Assembly: GCA_028023455.1 (NCBI GenBank)
Contig: JAQFVV010012509.1
Location: forward strand, 3,840,590 to 3,904,589
Reading direction: 5' to 3'
From: Epiperipatus broadwayi
Lineage: Eukaryota > Onychophora > Udeonychophora > Euonychophora > Peripatidae
Length of the DNA stretch: 64,000 nucleotides
Shown: one piece after another, positions 50,855-63,110 of the stretch
Position numbering within the stretch: position 1 is the first letter of the stretch
How the letters are laid out: the number at the start of each line of letters is the position of its first letter
Notes under the pieces: generated by a model
The model's database searches: none
What the model was told of the DNA's origin: nothing
Seen by the model: only the letters and a program-made list of their open reading frames with translations
Translations under genes and position numbers: made by a program

Positions 50855-51860
50855 TGTTACCTTGAAACAAAGTAACATGGGGGGGGGGGGTTATCAAGAT
50901 CTAAGATCATAGGCAAAACAATAGAAGGTAGCTTACAAAAAAATGTATAAATAGGAGAGTGAACAAAAGACTTGGGCATTCAGATTTTCCTTTTGGAGAT
51001 AGCCATTCAGAGTTTGCTTTTTGCTATTAGAGATTTTTCTGGAGGCTTTTTCTTGTGCTTGCTTTTGTCAGATTTTGCTTTTTCTTGTGCTTGCTGAGAT
51101 TTCTCTGTAGAGAATTCTTTCAGATTTTTCCTGTGCTTTGAACCTCCCAGATTTTGCTTCCCATTTCCATTTTGCTCAAAAGAGTTATTCAACTGTTGTC
51201 TTCAAAATCACCGAGAATTTGGAACATGCTACAAGCTAAAAGTCATATGAATTTGATGGATTCTACCATGCGAGGCGGTTAGGCAAAGCTTTTCCTGCCA
51301 TCGAGGTCCTAAATACCATCAAAATGCCGTAGTATCCACCCCATATTAATCTGAACTCTGTGCCGTGTCTGTAGGACTTTTCGTAAAAGCATGCTATGTA
51401 TTTCCACTTTCCTTATCTGGGCAAATACCTATCGATGGACAAATCAAGCCACGCATGTCAACAGAGCACGACCAAGGAATCAAGATGGTAATCGTATCTC
51501 TCCTCCATTGAACATAAACTTTATACCCTTTTTTTGTTCATATCTTTCTTAATTGCTTCATTGAATTAATTTTGAAATGTTGTATTTAATTATATTTGTT
51601 ATGTAACCATTTTTATTAGACTAGTCTTAGAGATATATATGTGATCATCTACCTATATATATTTAACCCTTTTTCCTTCGCTATTCTTCATTACTAACAT
51701 GTATAAATATTTTGTATTCCATTGCGGTTAAGTTTAAAAGTTAATTTTTCATTTAAAATCTCTTTCTAATTCCAATTATGTTTGTAAAATAAATACGAGA
51801 AAGTTTCCTTTGTTTGCCAACTTGATCTCCTTGATAATGCCTCTTTTGTCTGCCATTAGC
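50855..51860 (+). repeat. Possible solo LTR
   Basis: Starts TGTTACCTTGAAACAAAGTAAC with a G12 run after it; TATAAATA at 50946-50953 is followed by a pyrimidine-rich, locally GC-richer stretch with short TTCTTGTGCTTGCT repeats, and AATAAATACG lies near 51787. This layout (TG start, TATA, downstream polyadenylation signal) resembles an LTR, but there is no second copy, PBS or confirmed end. It could instead be a host promoter and first exon. Confidence 0.35.
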
Positions 51861-52269
51861 TTATTACGTATATCTGATTTAGCTATATATGTCTTAAATA
51901 ATTTTAAACTGTCTGTTGTTAGCACAAAGCAATAGAAAATGCTTTGCAAAAGATTTTTTTATTGTGCTTTATCGAGGAGATTCAAGTTGACAATTTTATT
52001 AGAATTGGGAAGAAAAGACTTAGACCACAAAAATATTATATCGTTTAATCTGTTTTTATTGTCTAATTAGTTTTTCATTAATTCAGGGGAATAGCGGAGG
52101 CCATTAAGTCATTATTAATATTTTAAAGCCATTAATTAAATATCTTATTTAACTAAAAAGCTTCAGTTTTCTAATTTTATTTTAATGCTCTATTTTACTT
52201 TTCCAATGATCCAGGCATGCAAAACACATTTTTCATAGTACTTTTATGCACATTTAAATATTTAGCTCT

Positions 52270-52530
52270 ATAGGTGTTTCCGTCCATGTCTCTACCCTGA
52301 TGCTAGCTTTGGGTCAGATGAGAAAATCATTTATACGTGTCTCAGATAATGTTGTTAGTTCATAGTTAGCCTCGAGAATAGATGAATAGGGCAGAGGTCA
52401 TACTATTCTTGATTTAATTTCTCGCATATGGGTGGCCTCGAGGTACTTTCACCTAGTATTCGAACTGGGTTAAACCAACATACATCATCTGACTGTCACA
52501 CTATGATTATGATATAGACATGAAAACATG
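52270..52530 (-). mobile_element. Probable tRNA-derived SINE, family G
   Basis: Minus strand CCCAGTTCGAATACTAGG resembles a T-arm/box B (52455-52465 core). The region is richer in GC than its surroundings. Box A is not convincing, so the tRNA origin is tentative. Confidence 0.4.
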
Positions 52531-52646
52531 ATCAGCATACTATATTAAGAATATAAGAATTGTATTTTATGCATTTCTTATTTCTTGCTTATTATAAGAA
52601 TTCCAGTTTAAGCTTTTCTTAGTTCATGCTTGGAAGCATTTAATCT

Positions 52647-54546
52647 AAACCTTTAATTTACCATATTTCAATAACAGAGTTATCATAGTTTTAAAATAAA
52701 ACAAGATTTTTTTAGATAGTCAGTCCATATTCACCCTAGCTATCCATCTAGTACTGGTTGGTAAATGGGTATTTTTTATTAATTAGATGGTAAAAGCAAC
52801 AGGTTAATTAGAAGTGTCTCTTTTTAAATGTAAAAATAAAAAAAAGCATTACAATGTAGATATTATAGGAGTAGTGTGAAGAATTTAGGATTTGCTTTGA
52901 TCTTATTTATTAATGAAATAAAAGAGAACTTAACAGAAACAGTGTGTTGGGCTACAAGCATAGCCAGGAATACTAAGATAATTTCATAAATTATTTATAG
53001 CCATCTTTTGATTATTCATATAATTTGTACTTTGTCATGTGCTCACTTATCAAATTATGCAGGTCAAAAGCAGGATTTAAAGGCAATGTAATATTTCAAA
53101 CATTTCTCTGTAAACTTTTAGCATCTAGATTACTTGTAAATGCTAGTATAATATTAAAAAGACATTAAAACTTTTACAATTTTCTATAAATATTTTATTT
53201 AATTAAGATAAAATAAAAGTTTTAGTAGACAGACTTTTCAAACTTTCAGATTTAACCTGAAAACTGGGGATTTTGGAATTTAGAAGCCCTAAATTTTTAT
53301 TCAAATTTGTGTTGTTAGTTTGAATCTTCCAGCTTATAACAATCAAAAAAATGTTTGAGTGCTTGGTATTCTCATAAAGTTTCTGCATTAGAAATGACAA
53401 AGTTCAGCAGCCATCAATGAGCCTTGAATTCTCCTGTCTACTATTCTATAACTAAATTAAACGATAGCAGTGGAATTACAATAATAAAAAAGTTCATATA
53501 TGATAGGCCTATCAACATCAAAATAAGTCATATATGGAATATATATATCTTTATTGAAAAGGAATGAGATGGAATTACGGGTAGCATGTTTTCTGATAAT
53601 AGTATCATTCTGAGAATCTACTCAATATAGTAGTTTTGGTAGTAAATGGGTAAAATAAAAATGAAAAGATGTCAGTAAAGAATAAAGATGACATACACAA
53701 GGCACTGCAACTGGTTTCAATTATATACTAGCTGTGTATTACATATTTATACAGACAGCTGTCTGTTTTTATAGCTGAAGTAATATATATATATGAAATA
53801 AGTTTATCTAAGTTAAAGAACAACTATATTTTTATTAGTTTACTGATGTCTGTAAATGGGCATATATATATATGCGTGTGTGTGTGTGAATGTGTGTACA
53901 TAAATGTGAAATCAGAATTTCATTATCTATGATTTTAAATTGTTAATATAACATTTAAATTGGAAAATGATTTGCATATTTTATTGTTGTTGCTATTATT
54001 AGTATTTAAAATTTGTTCCTCAGATACACTTTAATTTTCAACTTTGTTTTATTTACCCAGAATTTTTAAAGATTCTGCAAATAGACATTTTTTGATCTTA
54101 ATTTACGCATTTTTCTAGAACTTTCAAGCAAAAGTATAATCTCCATAATTATGCTCACACTTATGATACCATCCTCTTTAGATTCCTTAATGATTATTAT
54201 TATTATCATATCATTCCTAGATTGAAGACATAAATTATTAACTTTAAGTTTAATTTATCTATTTTTTTATTAAATATAACCACTTGATACATTAAACTAA
54301 TTTCATTTCCGTTTTTTATTTTCAGCTGTATAATTTTTAATTTTTGTTTTTTCTCTACTTTATTGATATTACTAATTTATTATTACTTCTATGAAAATAT
54401 ATATTCTTTTGGTTTTGTTTTTATTTTAAGCGTTTACTTCGAATATTTGTTCTATCTTATTGTGCAATCCATAATTATTTTAATGCAGTAGATTTGGATA
54501 TGTACTTTAATAAATAATAATAATAATATATATAAAAGAAATTTTG
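52647..54546. other. AT-rich noncoding DNA
   Basis: Only simple repeats: (AT)n near 53780 and 53865 and a (GT)n run near 53875-53890. No gene seen. Confidence 0.5.
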
Positions 54547-54855
54547 CAGTCGGAAGTTACTCTTCACACATGCGCTATTAAATTGATATTAAATCGATGC
54601 GCACTCTCCTGGGCCATGGGTGCTTTAAAAGTGTAATACACACTTATACATTGAGCTTATTCTTAAATAACCAACCCTTATTGACCATGCTTAAATCAGG
54701 GCTTGATCTCATTATGAGTCTGATATTTCAATTGACAAATTTTTTGAACCAGTTTAGTTTATATATCACAAGGTACAAAGTTTCTCATTTATATGCAATT
54801 TTGTTGAAGGGAATTACTCTTCACACATGCGCTATTGAATTGATATTAAATCGAC
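54547..54855. repeat. Direct repeats of about 50 bp
   Basis: TTACTCTTCACACATGCGCT followed by ATT(A/G)AATTGATATTAAATCGA occurs at about 54556-54597 and 54812-54853, 256 bp apart. They lie just upstream of the hammerhead-bearing repeat and may belong to the same element. The ORF 54597-54926 spans them without motifs. Confidence 0.7.
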
Positions 54856-54889
54856 AGTACTTATCATTATTGTCATTATATTTATTATT

Positions 54890-55080
54890 ATTAAGCGTTG
54901 TCAATAGCTTGTCCATTAAAGTTTGAAAAATTGCTATCTTAATATAAAAGGAGCAATTATATATGTTTTAGAGATGATAATCTGGACCAACTGATGAGTG
55001 CTGTATCAGCATGAAATAAGTATATTAGACATCATTTATATTTTTCACATGTATGTGGCCATGTATATCGGTTGAATAAG
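54890..55080 (+). mobile_element. Hammerhead-bearing retroelement repeat, copy 1
   Basis: Aligns with 59105-59290 over about 180 bp: TGTCCATTAAA, CTATCTTAATATA, GAGATGATAATCTGG, the ribozyme core, then ATTTAT.TTTTC and the later TCGGTTGAATAAG-equivalent. Penelope-like elements carry such ribozymes in their terminal repeats; a Penelope fragment is present at 20.5 kb. Confidence 0.7.
54984..55030 (+). ncRNA. Type-I hammerhead ribozyme motif
   Basis: CTGATGA at 54991-54997, stem II GTGCTG-TAT-CAGCAT (6 pairs, the first a G-T wobble), GAAA at 55013-55016, stem III ATA-AG-TAT and cleavage base A at 55024 (triplet AUA). Stem I pairs CCAA (54987-54990) with TTAG (55025-55028), one mismatch. All core bases are present. 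It would cut its own RNA to define a transcript end. Confidence 0.75.
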
Positions 55081-55589
55081 ACGGAGATGATGATGAAAGG
55101 AAGCTTAAAAGTCCAGGTTCATATTCCTTCTAATTACATCTAGATTAAAAGTATATATATAATGCACTTATATTTAAATGGCTGCAGAAAGGAGATTGCT
55201 ATTAACTGAAAGGAGAACTGAGCAGGGAAAATTCCTAATGTCCACTCCATACGTTCTTTTCATTGCAGCTGTCATTACTATGTGATTATTCATATAGTAT
55301 ACAAACATGGATGAGCTGCTCACCAATACAAATTAGCCAGCATCATGAGTTTATTGGCTTTTTACCTCTGAGTTTAAGATCAAGAAACACCATGGTCTTT
55401 CTTCGCAGTGCCTGATAAGGCAGAATGAATGTTTGTGTAAATGATAAATATTTGTCCAATACATATATACAATATGACAGACAAAAATAAAGCATGGCCC
55501 TTATTCTCAGGAGGCTGTAAATCACCAACCAAGGCAATGGTGGTGGCTGAAGGCAGAGGGTGCTAAGAATCTTCTGATTGTGAACCCAG
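55081..55589. other. Noncoding DNA upstream of the RTE element
   Basis: Contains a somewhat GC-richer patch at 55370-55590 with stop codons in all plus frames. It may be the RTE 5' UTR, but I cannot show this. The minus ORF 55343-55597 has no motif. Confidence 0.4.
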
Positions 55590-58395
55590 GCTGCCATTTG
55601 ATGATGACGTTTTATTTATGTACTTACAACTGCAGATCACTTCAAGTGAAGGAAGATTGCAAGAATTAAAAGAAGAACTGTCTTATATTAAATGGGACAT
55701 TATTGGACTTTGTGAAGTTAAAAGAAAAGGTGAAGAGACAATTGATTTAAAGAGTGGACATATACTCTATTATAAAGGCACAAATATTGGCAATACAAGT
55801 GGAGTAGGATTTATATAAATAAGAAGTGGAAGAACAATATTGTGGAGTTTGATGGTGTATTGGACAGAGTGATTGGACAGAGTGACAAGATTAGTTATAC
55901 AACTTAATAGCAGATACCAAATGCGGACAATTCAGGTTTATGCCCAGAAAGTTCTCATAGTGATGAAGTAATGGAAGATTTTTATATGGAGGTACAAAAG
56001 GCATTTGGTCAGAGTAAACAACATTTTAAAATTGTTATGGGAGACTCTAATGCTAGAATTGGTGAACAAATGAAAGATGAAAGTGCTGCAGGTAATTTTG
56101 GTTATGGTAATAGAAATGAGAGAGGAGATACACTTGTGGAGTTTGCAGAAAAAGAAAAACTTTATATTATGAATTCTTTATTGAGAAAAATGTTAAAAGG
56201 AAATGGACATGGAAGCATCCAAATGAAGGTTCAGCAGAATTGGATTATATTTTGACTAACAGGAAATACATATTTCAAGATTGTAATGTTCTTCATAAAT
56301 TTAACACAGGAAGTGATCATCGATTAGTAAGGTGTAAGATACCAGTTAATGTAAAATTAGAGAGACAAAAATTATTAAGAAAAACAATATTTACAGTTGA
56401 TATTCCTAATCTTCAGAAACATTCTAATGAATTTAAATTAGAACTTACAAATCAGTTTCAAGTCTTAGTAGATTTTGAACATGATTCAGATTTGAATGAA
56501 ATTAATATGAAAATAACTGATACACTTTTAAAAACTGCAACAAAGATAACTGGTAGAAAAAAGCAGCAATTGACTAATAAAATTTATATTGAGACTAGAG
56601 AATTTATAAAGAATAGAAGGAATATGAAGATATACAAAAATGATGTATTAAAAAAAATTGAATATCTCGAATTTTGTAAAAATGGTACGGAAAAGAGTTG
56701 AAAATGGTATAAAAAAATATAACTGTGAACTAACAAGGAAAGCTGTAGAAGAAAATAAAAGTCTCAAGAATGGTAAACAACATTTTGGTATTGGTAAGAA
56801 ATTTATATCTGCAATAAGAAAAAAAGATGGAATTATTACTAAAAAGAGAGATGACATCAGAACAAGTACCTCCTATATCTATTATAACTTCTGAATTGCC
56901 CAGAATTTTAAATGAAGAAGTGAGAAATGCAATTAAATGTATGAAGAAAGGAAAGGCTCCAGGAAATGATGGAATTATAATTGATGTATTAAAAGAAACA
57001 GGTGAAGAAATAGAATTTTTTTAGCAAAGTTATATATCAAATGTCTAAATGATAAAGATGTACCGAAAGATTTGAAGAATGCAGTAATAATATTAATATT
57101 TAAAAAGAGTGATAAAGAAGATATTAGAAATTACAGACCTATCAGCCTTTTATCAGTTTTGTATGAAATTTTTACCAAGATAAATTTCAACTCGTCTTCA
57201 GAAAACAATAGATTTTAACCAACCAAGACAACAAACTGGATTTAAAAGTGGTTTTAGTACAGTAGATCATATCCAGGTTTTAAGAGAAGTTATAGAAAGG
57301 ACAAATGAATATGAGTTGTCATTATGTTTTGGATTTGTAGATTATGAAAAGGCATTTGATTCTATAAAGATTTCTTCAGTGATTAAAGCATTGGATCATC
57401 AAGGTATAGATCCAGGATATTGTCATATTTTAAAGAATATTTATAAAAATACAACAGCAACAATTAGATTACATAATGATACTGGGAAAGTAAACATTGA
57501 GAAACACGTAAGACAAGGTGACTCCATATCTCCAAAACTTTTTACAACAGTGCTGCAAGAAGTATCTTGTGGATTAAAATGGGAAACTAAAGGAGTGAAA
57601 GTAAATGGAGATTATTTAAGTCATTTAGATTTTGCAGATGATGTAGTTGTTTTTGCAAATAATGCTTCAGAGCTTCAGGAAATGTTGCAGGAGTTATCAG
57701 ATGAAAGTAGGACTAAAGATAAATGTTAAAAAGTCTAAAGTAATGTTTAATCGATTTGCTCAAAATATGAAAATTTAAAATTGATTATGATGAATTAGAA
57801 GAAGTTAACAGTTAAAAATACCTTGGTCAGATTATTAATACAGATGGAAACCTAATGGAGGAAATTAATCATAGAATTAAACTTGGTTGGAGTGCTTTTG
57901 GTAGAAATAACTTGATACTAAAATAAAATATGCCTATGTGTTTGAAAAGGAAGGTTTTTAACAAATGTATTTTACCAGTTCTTATTTATGGATCTGAGAC
58001 TTGGACACTTAATAGAAGAGCAGTACAGAGACTTTAGACCACTCAAAAATGTATGGAGAGATGTATGTTGGGAGTAACAAGAAGAGATCGAAAATGGAAG
58101 GTATGGGTAAGAGAACAAATGTGTTACTGATCTCATTGAAAAAATTAAAAGATTGAAGTGGAGTTGGGCTGGACTAGAAGAGATGATAATAGATGGACAA
58201 CTGAAATTTTGAACTGGATTCCAAGAGATTGTAAAAGACCCAGAAAGAGACCACATGTGAAATGGATGGATGAAATTAAAAAGTGTGCAGGGGTGGTGTA
58301 AACAAGAGAAGCTAAAGATCGGAGAAGTTGGATTAAACTTGGAGAGACCTTCATCCTGCAGTCAATTGATAATGGTTGATGATGATGATGATATT
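55590..58395 (+). mobile_element. RTE-BovB-type non-LTR retrotransposon, decayed
   Basis: About 2.8 kb with APE endonuclease, RT and the RTE-specific C-terminus in order, ending in a short (GAT)n tail at 58378-58393. Many frameshifts and stops. RTE elements have a single main ORF, a very short 3' UTR and microsatellite-like tails, all seen here. Confidence 0.88.
55618..58378 (+). pseudogene. RTE-type endonuclease-reverse transcriptase, broken
   Basis: Starts within the endonuclease: TYNCRSLQVKED, then LKWDIIGLCEVKRKG-like (IKWDIIGLCEVKRKGEET, catalytic E), VMGDSNARIG, LDYILTNRK and SDHRLVRCKI (catalytic SDH). RT: GKAPGNDGI (56960), NYRPISLLSVLYEIFTK (57130), QQTGFKSGFSTVDHI, FVDYEKAFDSI (57345), VRQGDSISPKLF and DFADDVVVFA (57630). 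C-terminus: LPVLIYGSETWTL (57970), MLGVTRRDR and the end RPRKRPHVKWMDEIKKCAG. At least six frame changes are needed and a stop occurs at 55816, so it is dead. Family assignment rests on these motifs and is secure at clade level. Confidence 0.88.
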
Positions 58396-58614
58396 TAAAT
58401 AGTTTAATCAGTTAATTTTTTTTTTCTCTTAGGAACATTATATTTACAAAACATTTTATGAAATAACTGAAACACACAGGCTTATTATATACCTGTGTTT
58501 ATATATGTAATATAAAGGGTATATGAGCACAGACTTTCACATGACCCACCACTCTCCACACTATCTCACAACACTGATACACTTGAACACATATATGTTG
58601 AAAAGATAAATAAT

Positions 58615-58661
58615 CACCAATATACATATTTCATGCTAAACAAGCAATCATCAGTTGGTCC
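58615..58661 (-). ncRNA. Hammerhead ribozyme motif, slightly decayed
   Basis: Minus strand: GGACCAA, CTGATGA (58648-58654), TTGCT-TGTTT-AGCAT, GAAA (58629-58632), stem III ATA-TG-TAT, cleavage base A, then TTGGTG. Stem I CCAA/TTGG and stem III pair perfectly. The first stem II position is T-T instead of G-C, which should weaken activity. Confidence 0.65.
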
Positions 58662-59192
58662 AGATTACCATCTCTACACATATATGCTATAAGTGCTCAG
58701 ATATATATTAAGATAGCCAAACCTTATACTTTAATGGACAGGCTTCTTTATTATGAAGTAACTGAAACACACAGGCTTACTATATACCTGTGTTTATATG
58801 TGTAGTATATAGGGTATATGAGCACAGACTTTCACACGACCCACCACTCTCCACACTATCTCATAACACTGAGACACTTGAAACAGTTATATAATAACTC
58901 TGTGTGTTTCAGTTATTTCATAATAGAGATGTCTGCCCATTCCTTCTATATGTATTAAATGGATTATGTCCTGTACATGATAGGGGTCAGATTGACCTTA
59001 GGTCAACATGGGTGTGACAAGAATCTTGGCCTCAGGGTGGCATTTGAGGGTACCATCACCAGATTTTCAATTGGATGGACAGTTGAAGAGTTAGAGTGTG
59101 GAGTAGATTGAAGCCTATCCATTAAATTATAAGGTTTGACTATCTTAATATATATCTGAGCACTTATAGCATATAGTGTAGAGATGGTAATC

Positions 59193-59238
59193 TGCACCCA
59201 CTGATGATTGCTGGTTTAGCATGAAATAATAATTGGTG
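59193..59238 (+). ncRNA. Hammerhead ribozyme motif, decayed
   Basis: CTGATGA at 59201-59207, TTGCTG-GTT-TAGCAT, GAAA at 59223-59226. Stem II has the same T-T first position as its inverted partner, and stem III (ATAATAA) no longer pairs well. Stem I can still pair CACC with GGTG. Confidence 0.55.
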
Positions 59239-59340
59239 ATTATTTATCTTTTCAACATATGTGTTCAAGTGTATCAGTGTTATGAGATAGTGTGGAGAGT
59301 GGTGGATCATGTGAAAGTCTGTGCTCATATACACTATATA

Positions 59341-60399
59341 AAACATTTTAATAAAATAAAATTATTACGAAAGAAAATCAATATTAATACTTCCAAACGA
59401 CATTGATTATTAACAACTTCAGTTCGATCAAAATAAAAAGAATTTTATTAAAGCTAAGCACGTATCAAAAATTAGATTTCTATTTTGCAATGAAATAAGT
59501 TAATCAACTGAATCCGTTTCACATCCTATATTAAATTGACTATAATCTTTAGTTATTCCTACTTTCTATGTTTTTTACTAAAATTACAATACGCCTGCAT
59601 TCCATATTTTTTAAAAAAGTACGATTATCTTAGAGAAAAAATGCTTTATTCATTGTTAATAGATGGAAAATAATTAGAAATGGGAATTAATTTACACACC
59701 CTAAATGTGTTGTAGCTATTTTGGGACATCTAAAAAAAATATTCAAGTTTTTAATTCCAAACAACGATTTTGGGCACCAATTATATATATTAAAGACGGA
59801 TTTAAATGCATGTTGCTTGTAACAATAGATGAAATTAATTATAGTTCTTAAGTGTCTATTGATTATATATTGTGACAAATCGTCTCATGAAATATTGGAA
59901 CTTAATTCAATAGAAAACAAAATCAGAAATTGAATTAGTATAGTAGACTGTAGTTATTGAATATGAAACCTGATCAAGATAAGATGAAAATGCTTTCTAA
60001 TGTGAAATAATATTAAAGAGTTTAACTTAACATACATATATTTGTTTTCAAAAGAATCACGGGAAAAAAATCAGATCAACTAATAAAATACTATCAATGA
60101 ATAAAAAAAAATCATTAGAAGAATATAATGATGGTAAAAACATGAATGCAATGTTACAACTTTGTAAAAGCTTGGGATTAGATTGAATATCTAGTGATAG
60201 CTTGGAATAACATTGAATAAGCTTGGGATAAAACCAATTAATTTGTGAAAGTTTATTATAATATTGAGTGTCTTGCAAGAGCCTATGGTATGATTAAATA
60301 CTTTGTGAAAGGATGAAATAAAAAATAATAAGTATTAATATCTAAGAATGCTAATGTGATGGCTTAACAAACCTTCATCTGTTACTAAGTTCTAATCAT
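59341..60399. other. AT-rich noncoding DNA
   Basis: No gene or repeat supported. GCTTGGGAT/GCTTGGAAT recurs loosely near 60170-60230. Confidence 0.5.
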
Positions 60400-60548
60400 T
60401 ATCATCATCATAAGTTTTAAGTGTTATCAATCCACTGCAGAATGAAGGTCTCTTCAAGTTTGGCCTATCTTCTCTACTCTACATCATTCCCACACACTTC
60501 TTTATTTCATCTGTCCATTTTACATGTGATCTCTTTCTAGTTCTTTAT
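60400..60548 (-). mobile_element. RTE-BovB 3' fragment
   Basis: Minus-strand reading gives RKRSHVKWTDEIKKCVG followed by LKRPSFCSGLI, matching the end of the RTE at 55590-58395 (RKRPHVKWMDEIKKCAG ... ETFILQSIDNG), and then a (GAT)n tail (+ strand CATCATCAT at about 60406). A 5'-truncated insertion of about 150 bp. Confidence 0.8.
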
Positions 60549-61886
60549 ACCAAGATTTAAAAAGTAAACACTTAACCATGGGTTTATATACTATGTTCAT
60601 AGTCTGTATTCATTGTGAGATTGAGTAAAATTTAAAATCTTTTTTAGATTATTAGTAAGTTTATGATTATTTTTAGTAGCTATCCCACAACCAAGCTAGC
60701 TAAGCACGCAAAAATTGGTCAGTAAATAGATGCCTAGTTATTTTTAGATATAACATCAAAAAATGATAGCTTATATTCTCACACCCAGCAGTTAAAAAAC
60801 CTGGTGAATCATCATCTTCTTTTTTACATTTTTGGATATTTCTTAGAAATTCTTTAATTAGTATGAGTTATTAAAAAGTTCCTTAACTGTAAATAATGAT
60901 AGCTTAATGTATATGTCCACCATGGGCAAATTGTGGCTTATTAGCAACATGTGACCCTCTAGATGGTCCAATGTGGTTCTTCTAAAACTTTTGAAATAAA
61001 ATCAGGATACAATTTGTATTAGCATGATGTATTTACATTTTAGTTTGAAACCATACATGGTTTATTCTTTTATGGTGAAAATTGTTATGGTCATTATTTA
61101 GGTCTCAATTTCAATGCTTACTAATTCCTGGAAATATAATATATTGTTCAAACTTATCAGAAAATTATAAGTCAAATAAATATTTGTTTCGGTTGAATAT
61201 TTCAAAAATTTAATTATGGCTCTTGAATATATCTCAATTTTAATATGTGGCTCTTATAGACATGAAGTTTGGCTATGTAGTTGAAATGAAATTAATTGCG
61301 ACTTCCACTAAACTATGCATAAACTTATAGGCAAACATGTATAAACTATATAAAAAAAATACCATCGACCATTTGTAGTAAACTCACAAAGTATATTTAA
61401 TTTAGCAGATCTAATAATTGTTTTAAACAAGAGGGAAACCATTGCAATCCAGGTGAAAACACAACCTCAGTTAACTACTGCCTAATTCAAACTTAGACAG
61501 GAGAGTCCATTATTTATTCATTTTAAAGCCTGGGAAAGTGAAAAAAATTAAGTCAAGTGTGTATAAATATAATAAATCTAGAGTGATTTTTGTCTGTTAC
61601 CAATGAAACCAAACTGTTGAAAAACATTTCAAATAAGTATAATGCTAAACTGGAAAAAATATACAAATTATATTATTTGAGTAGCATTTAATTAACCATC
61701 CAATCAATTAATGCTATATGTTAACAAAACGATCGTTTATTGTTTTTTTTCTATGTATTGATATGGATGACTAACTATTTATTCATATACATGCTTGCAT
61801 ATGATTTGATTAACTAAAGCGCATTTTGATATATATTTTCAATTTGTTATATATATATATGTTGATACGAATATTTTCACAGGTTG
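60549..61886. other. AT-rich noncoding DNA
   Basis: Nothing recognisable. Confidence 0.5.
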
Positions 61887-62194
61887 CATATATAAAAGAT
61901 ATATTTTGCGGGTTCATCCGTGTTAAAATATTTTAAATATTGATATACTGACGTTTCGACTTGGTAACACAAGTCATCCACTGAGTAATAAAAAGTAGAA
62001 AGACGGTTGTAGAGGCGCTACAATCACTGGAACTTTAACGTTTTTTCAAATCAGTGATTGTAGCGCCTCTACAACCGTCTTTCTACTTTTTATTACTCAG
62101 TGTATAACTTGTGTTACCAAGTCGAAACGTCAGTATATCAATATTTAAAATATTTTAACACGGATGAACCCGCAAAATATGTCTTTTATATATG
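61887..62194. mobile_element. 308-bp hairpin element
   Basis: Arms of about 143 bp (GGGTTCATCCGTGTTAAAAT, CTGACGTTTCGACTTGGTAA, GGTTGTAGAGGCGCTACAAT and their inverses) around a loop of about 22 nt at 62031-62052. Each arm carries CTTG-TGTTAC-CAAG followed by TCGAAACGTC, which recalls hammerhead or Penelope terminal repeats, but the CUGAUGA box is GTGGATGA/GTGTATAA. No ORF; flanked by AT-rich sequence without a clear duplication. Confidence 0.75.
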
Positions 62195-63110
62195 AGTTTC
62201 ATTTGTATTCAATAATTACATTCACGGATCTCAGTTCTTGGCATACTATTTATAGTTTAGAATATATATAACCACCCCTTCCCAACTTATTATTATTATT
62301 ATTATTATTTATTCTTTTCATTAGATTCTTGCATTTCTAATTTTAATAATTGTATATAATAATCATTTATGCATAGTAATTAACTTCATGATATATAATT
62401 CCTATTTATTTATTTGCATATTTGTGCATGGTTTCAATAACCAATTTGTATACATCTTTTATACACTAGCATTGATATAACAAAAAGTGGACATTATTAT
62501 ATGATCCTTTGGAAATTTTGTTTAAGATTTAGATTCAGTGAATAAGTTTATATATAAATACATTAAATTATTTAAATAATTTTAACTATCCAGAAATCAA
62601 GCCATTAGTAATATTCACTTCAAATCATTAGTAATATTCACTTATAACCGTTGATGCCCCATTAAAGAAAATATCCAATTTGTTTTTCCCAAGGCAAACA
62701 ATTATTTCGTGACTTCGTTATTATTCATCAGAAGGCGTAGTATTTCATTCTCTCTTTCTTTCTCTCTTGAATAAAATGAAGTATTCCTAATTTAATTTCA
62801 GAAGTCATTACATAAAATGTATAGTGAACTAATGTTAATATTCAGGACCAAATACTGTGACAAAATGATTGTTGGTATTCTCTATGCATTAATAGGTATG
62901 ACTACACACTTGTGTGTAATTTGATTAATCATCTTTATTACATTCATTTGAACCTTCATCCTCCAAACAAAACAATTCCCTCGTGTGCAATAAGTTTTGC
63001 GTACATTCAGAAAAGTGATTCATTTTTTATAGATAGACAACTTTCCTATTTCTCCATTCTTTTTATTTCATAAATAATTTCATATAAAGATACAATAAAA
63101 GACAAATAAC
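62195..63110. other. AT-rich noncoding DNA
   Basis: Short (TTA)n near 62288-62310 and a small direct repeat, AGTAATATTCACTT, near 62609 and 62629. A possible hammerhead relic at 62690-62740 is too decayed to annotate. Confidence 0.5.

Larger units (their letters stand above)
50136..52646. repeat. Inverted pair of about 72 bp, 2.5 kb apart
   Basis: Arms 50136-50208 and 52575-52646 share AACTAAGAAAAGCTTAAACT and GGAATTCTTATA in inverse orientation, with AGATTAAATGC at the outer edges. They may be the termini of one old element or two opposed copies of a short repeat. The LTR-like segment at 50855 lies between them. Confidence 0.65.
58460..59340. mobile_element. Composite of inverted and direct hammerhead-bearing repeats
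   Basis: Segment 58500-58745 is inverted at 59105-59340 (shared GAGCACAGACTTTCACATGA, CTCCACACTATCTCA, GAGCACTTATAGCATATA). The first 130 bp (58460-58590) recur directly at 58752-58885 (TAACTGAAACACACAGGCTTA). Each inverted arm holds a hammerhead motif, facing outward in opposite senses. This resembles Penelope-like terminal repeats around a nearly empty interior; no coding sequence remains. Confidence 0.75.

Noticed and set aside
51007-51192. Minus-strand Lys/Ser-rich ORF (EKAKSDKSKHKKK)
   Set aside because: Produced by short pyrimidine-rich direct repeats inside the LTR-like segment; no start context or homologous partner.
62690-62745. Further hammerhead on the minus strand (CTGATGA ... 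CACGAAA)
   Set aside because: Order fits the family and it may be a relic, but stem II no longer pairs; too decayed to annotate.
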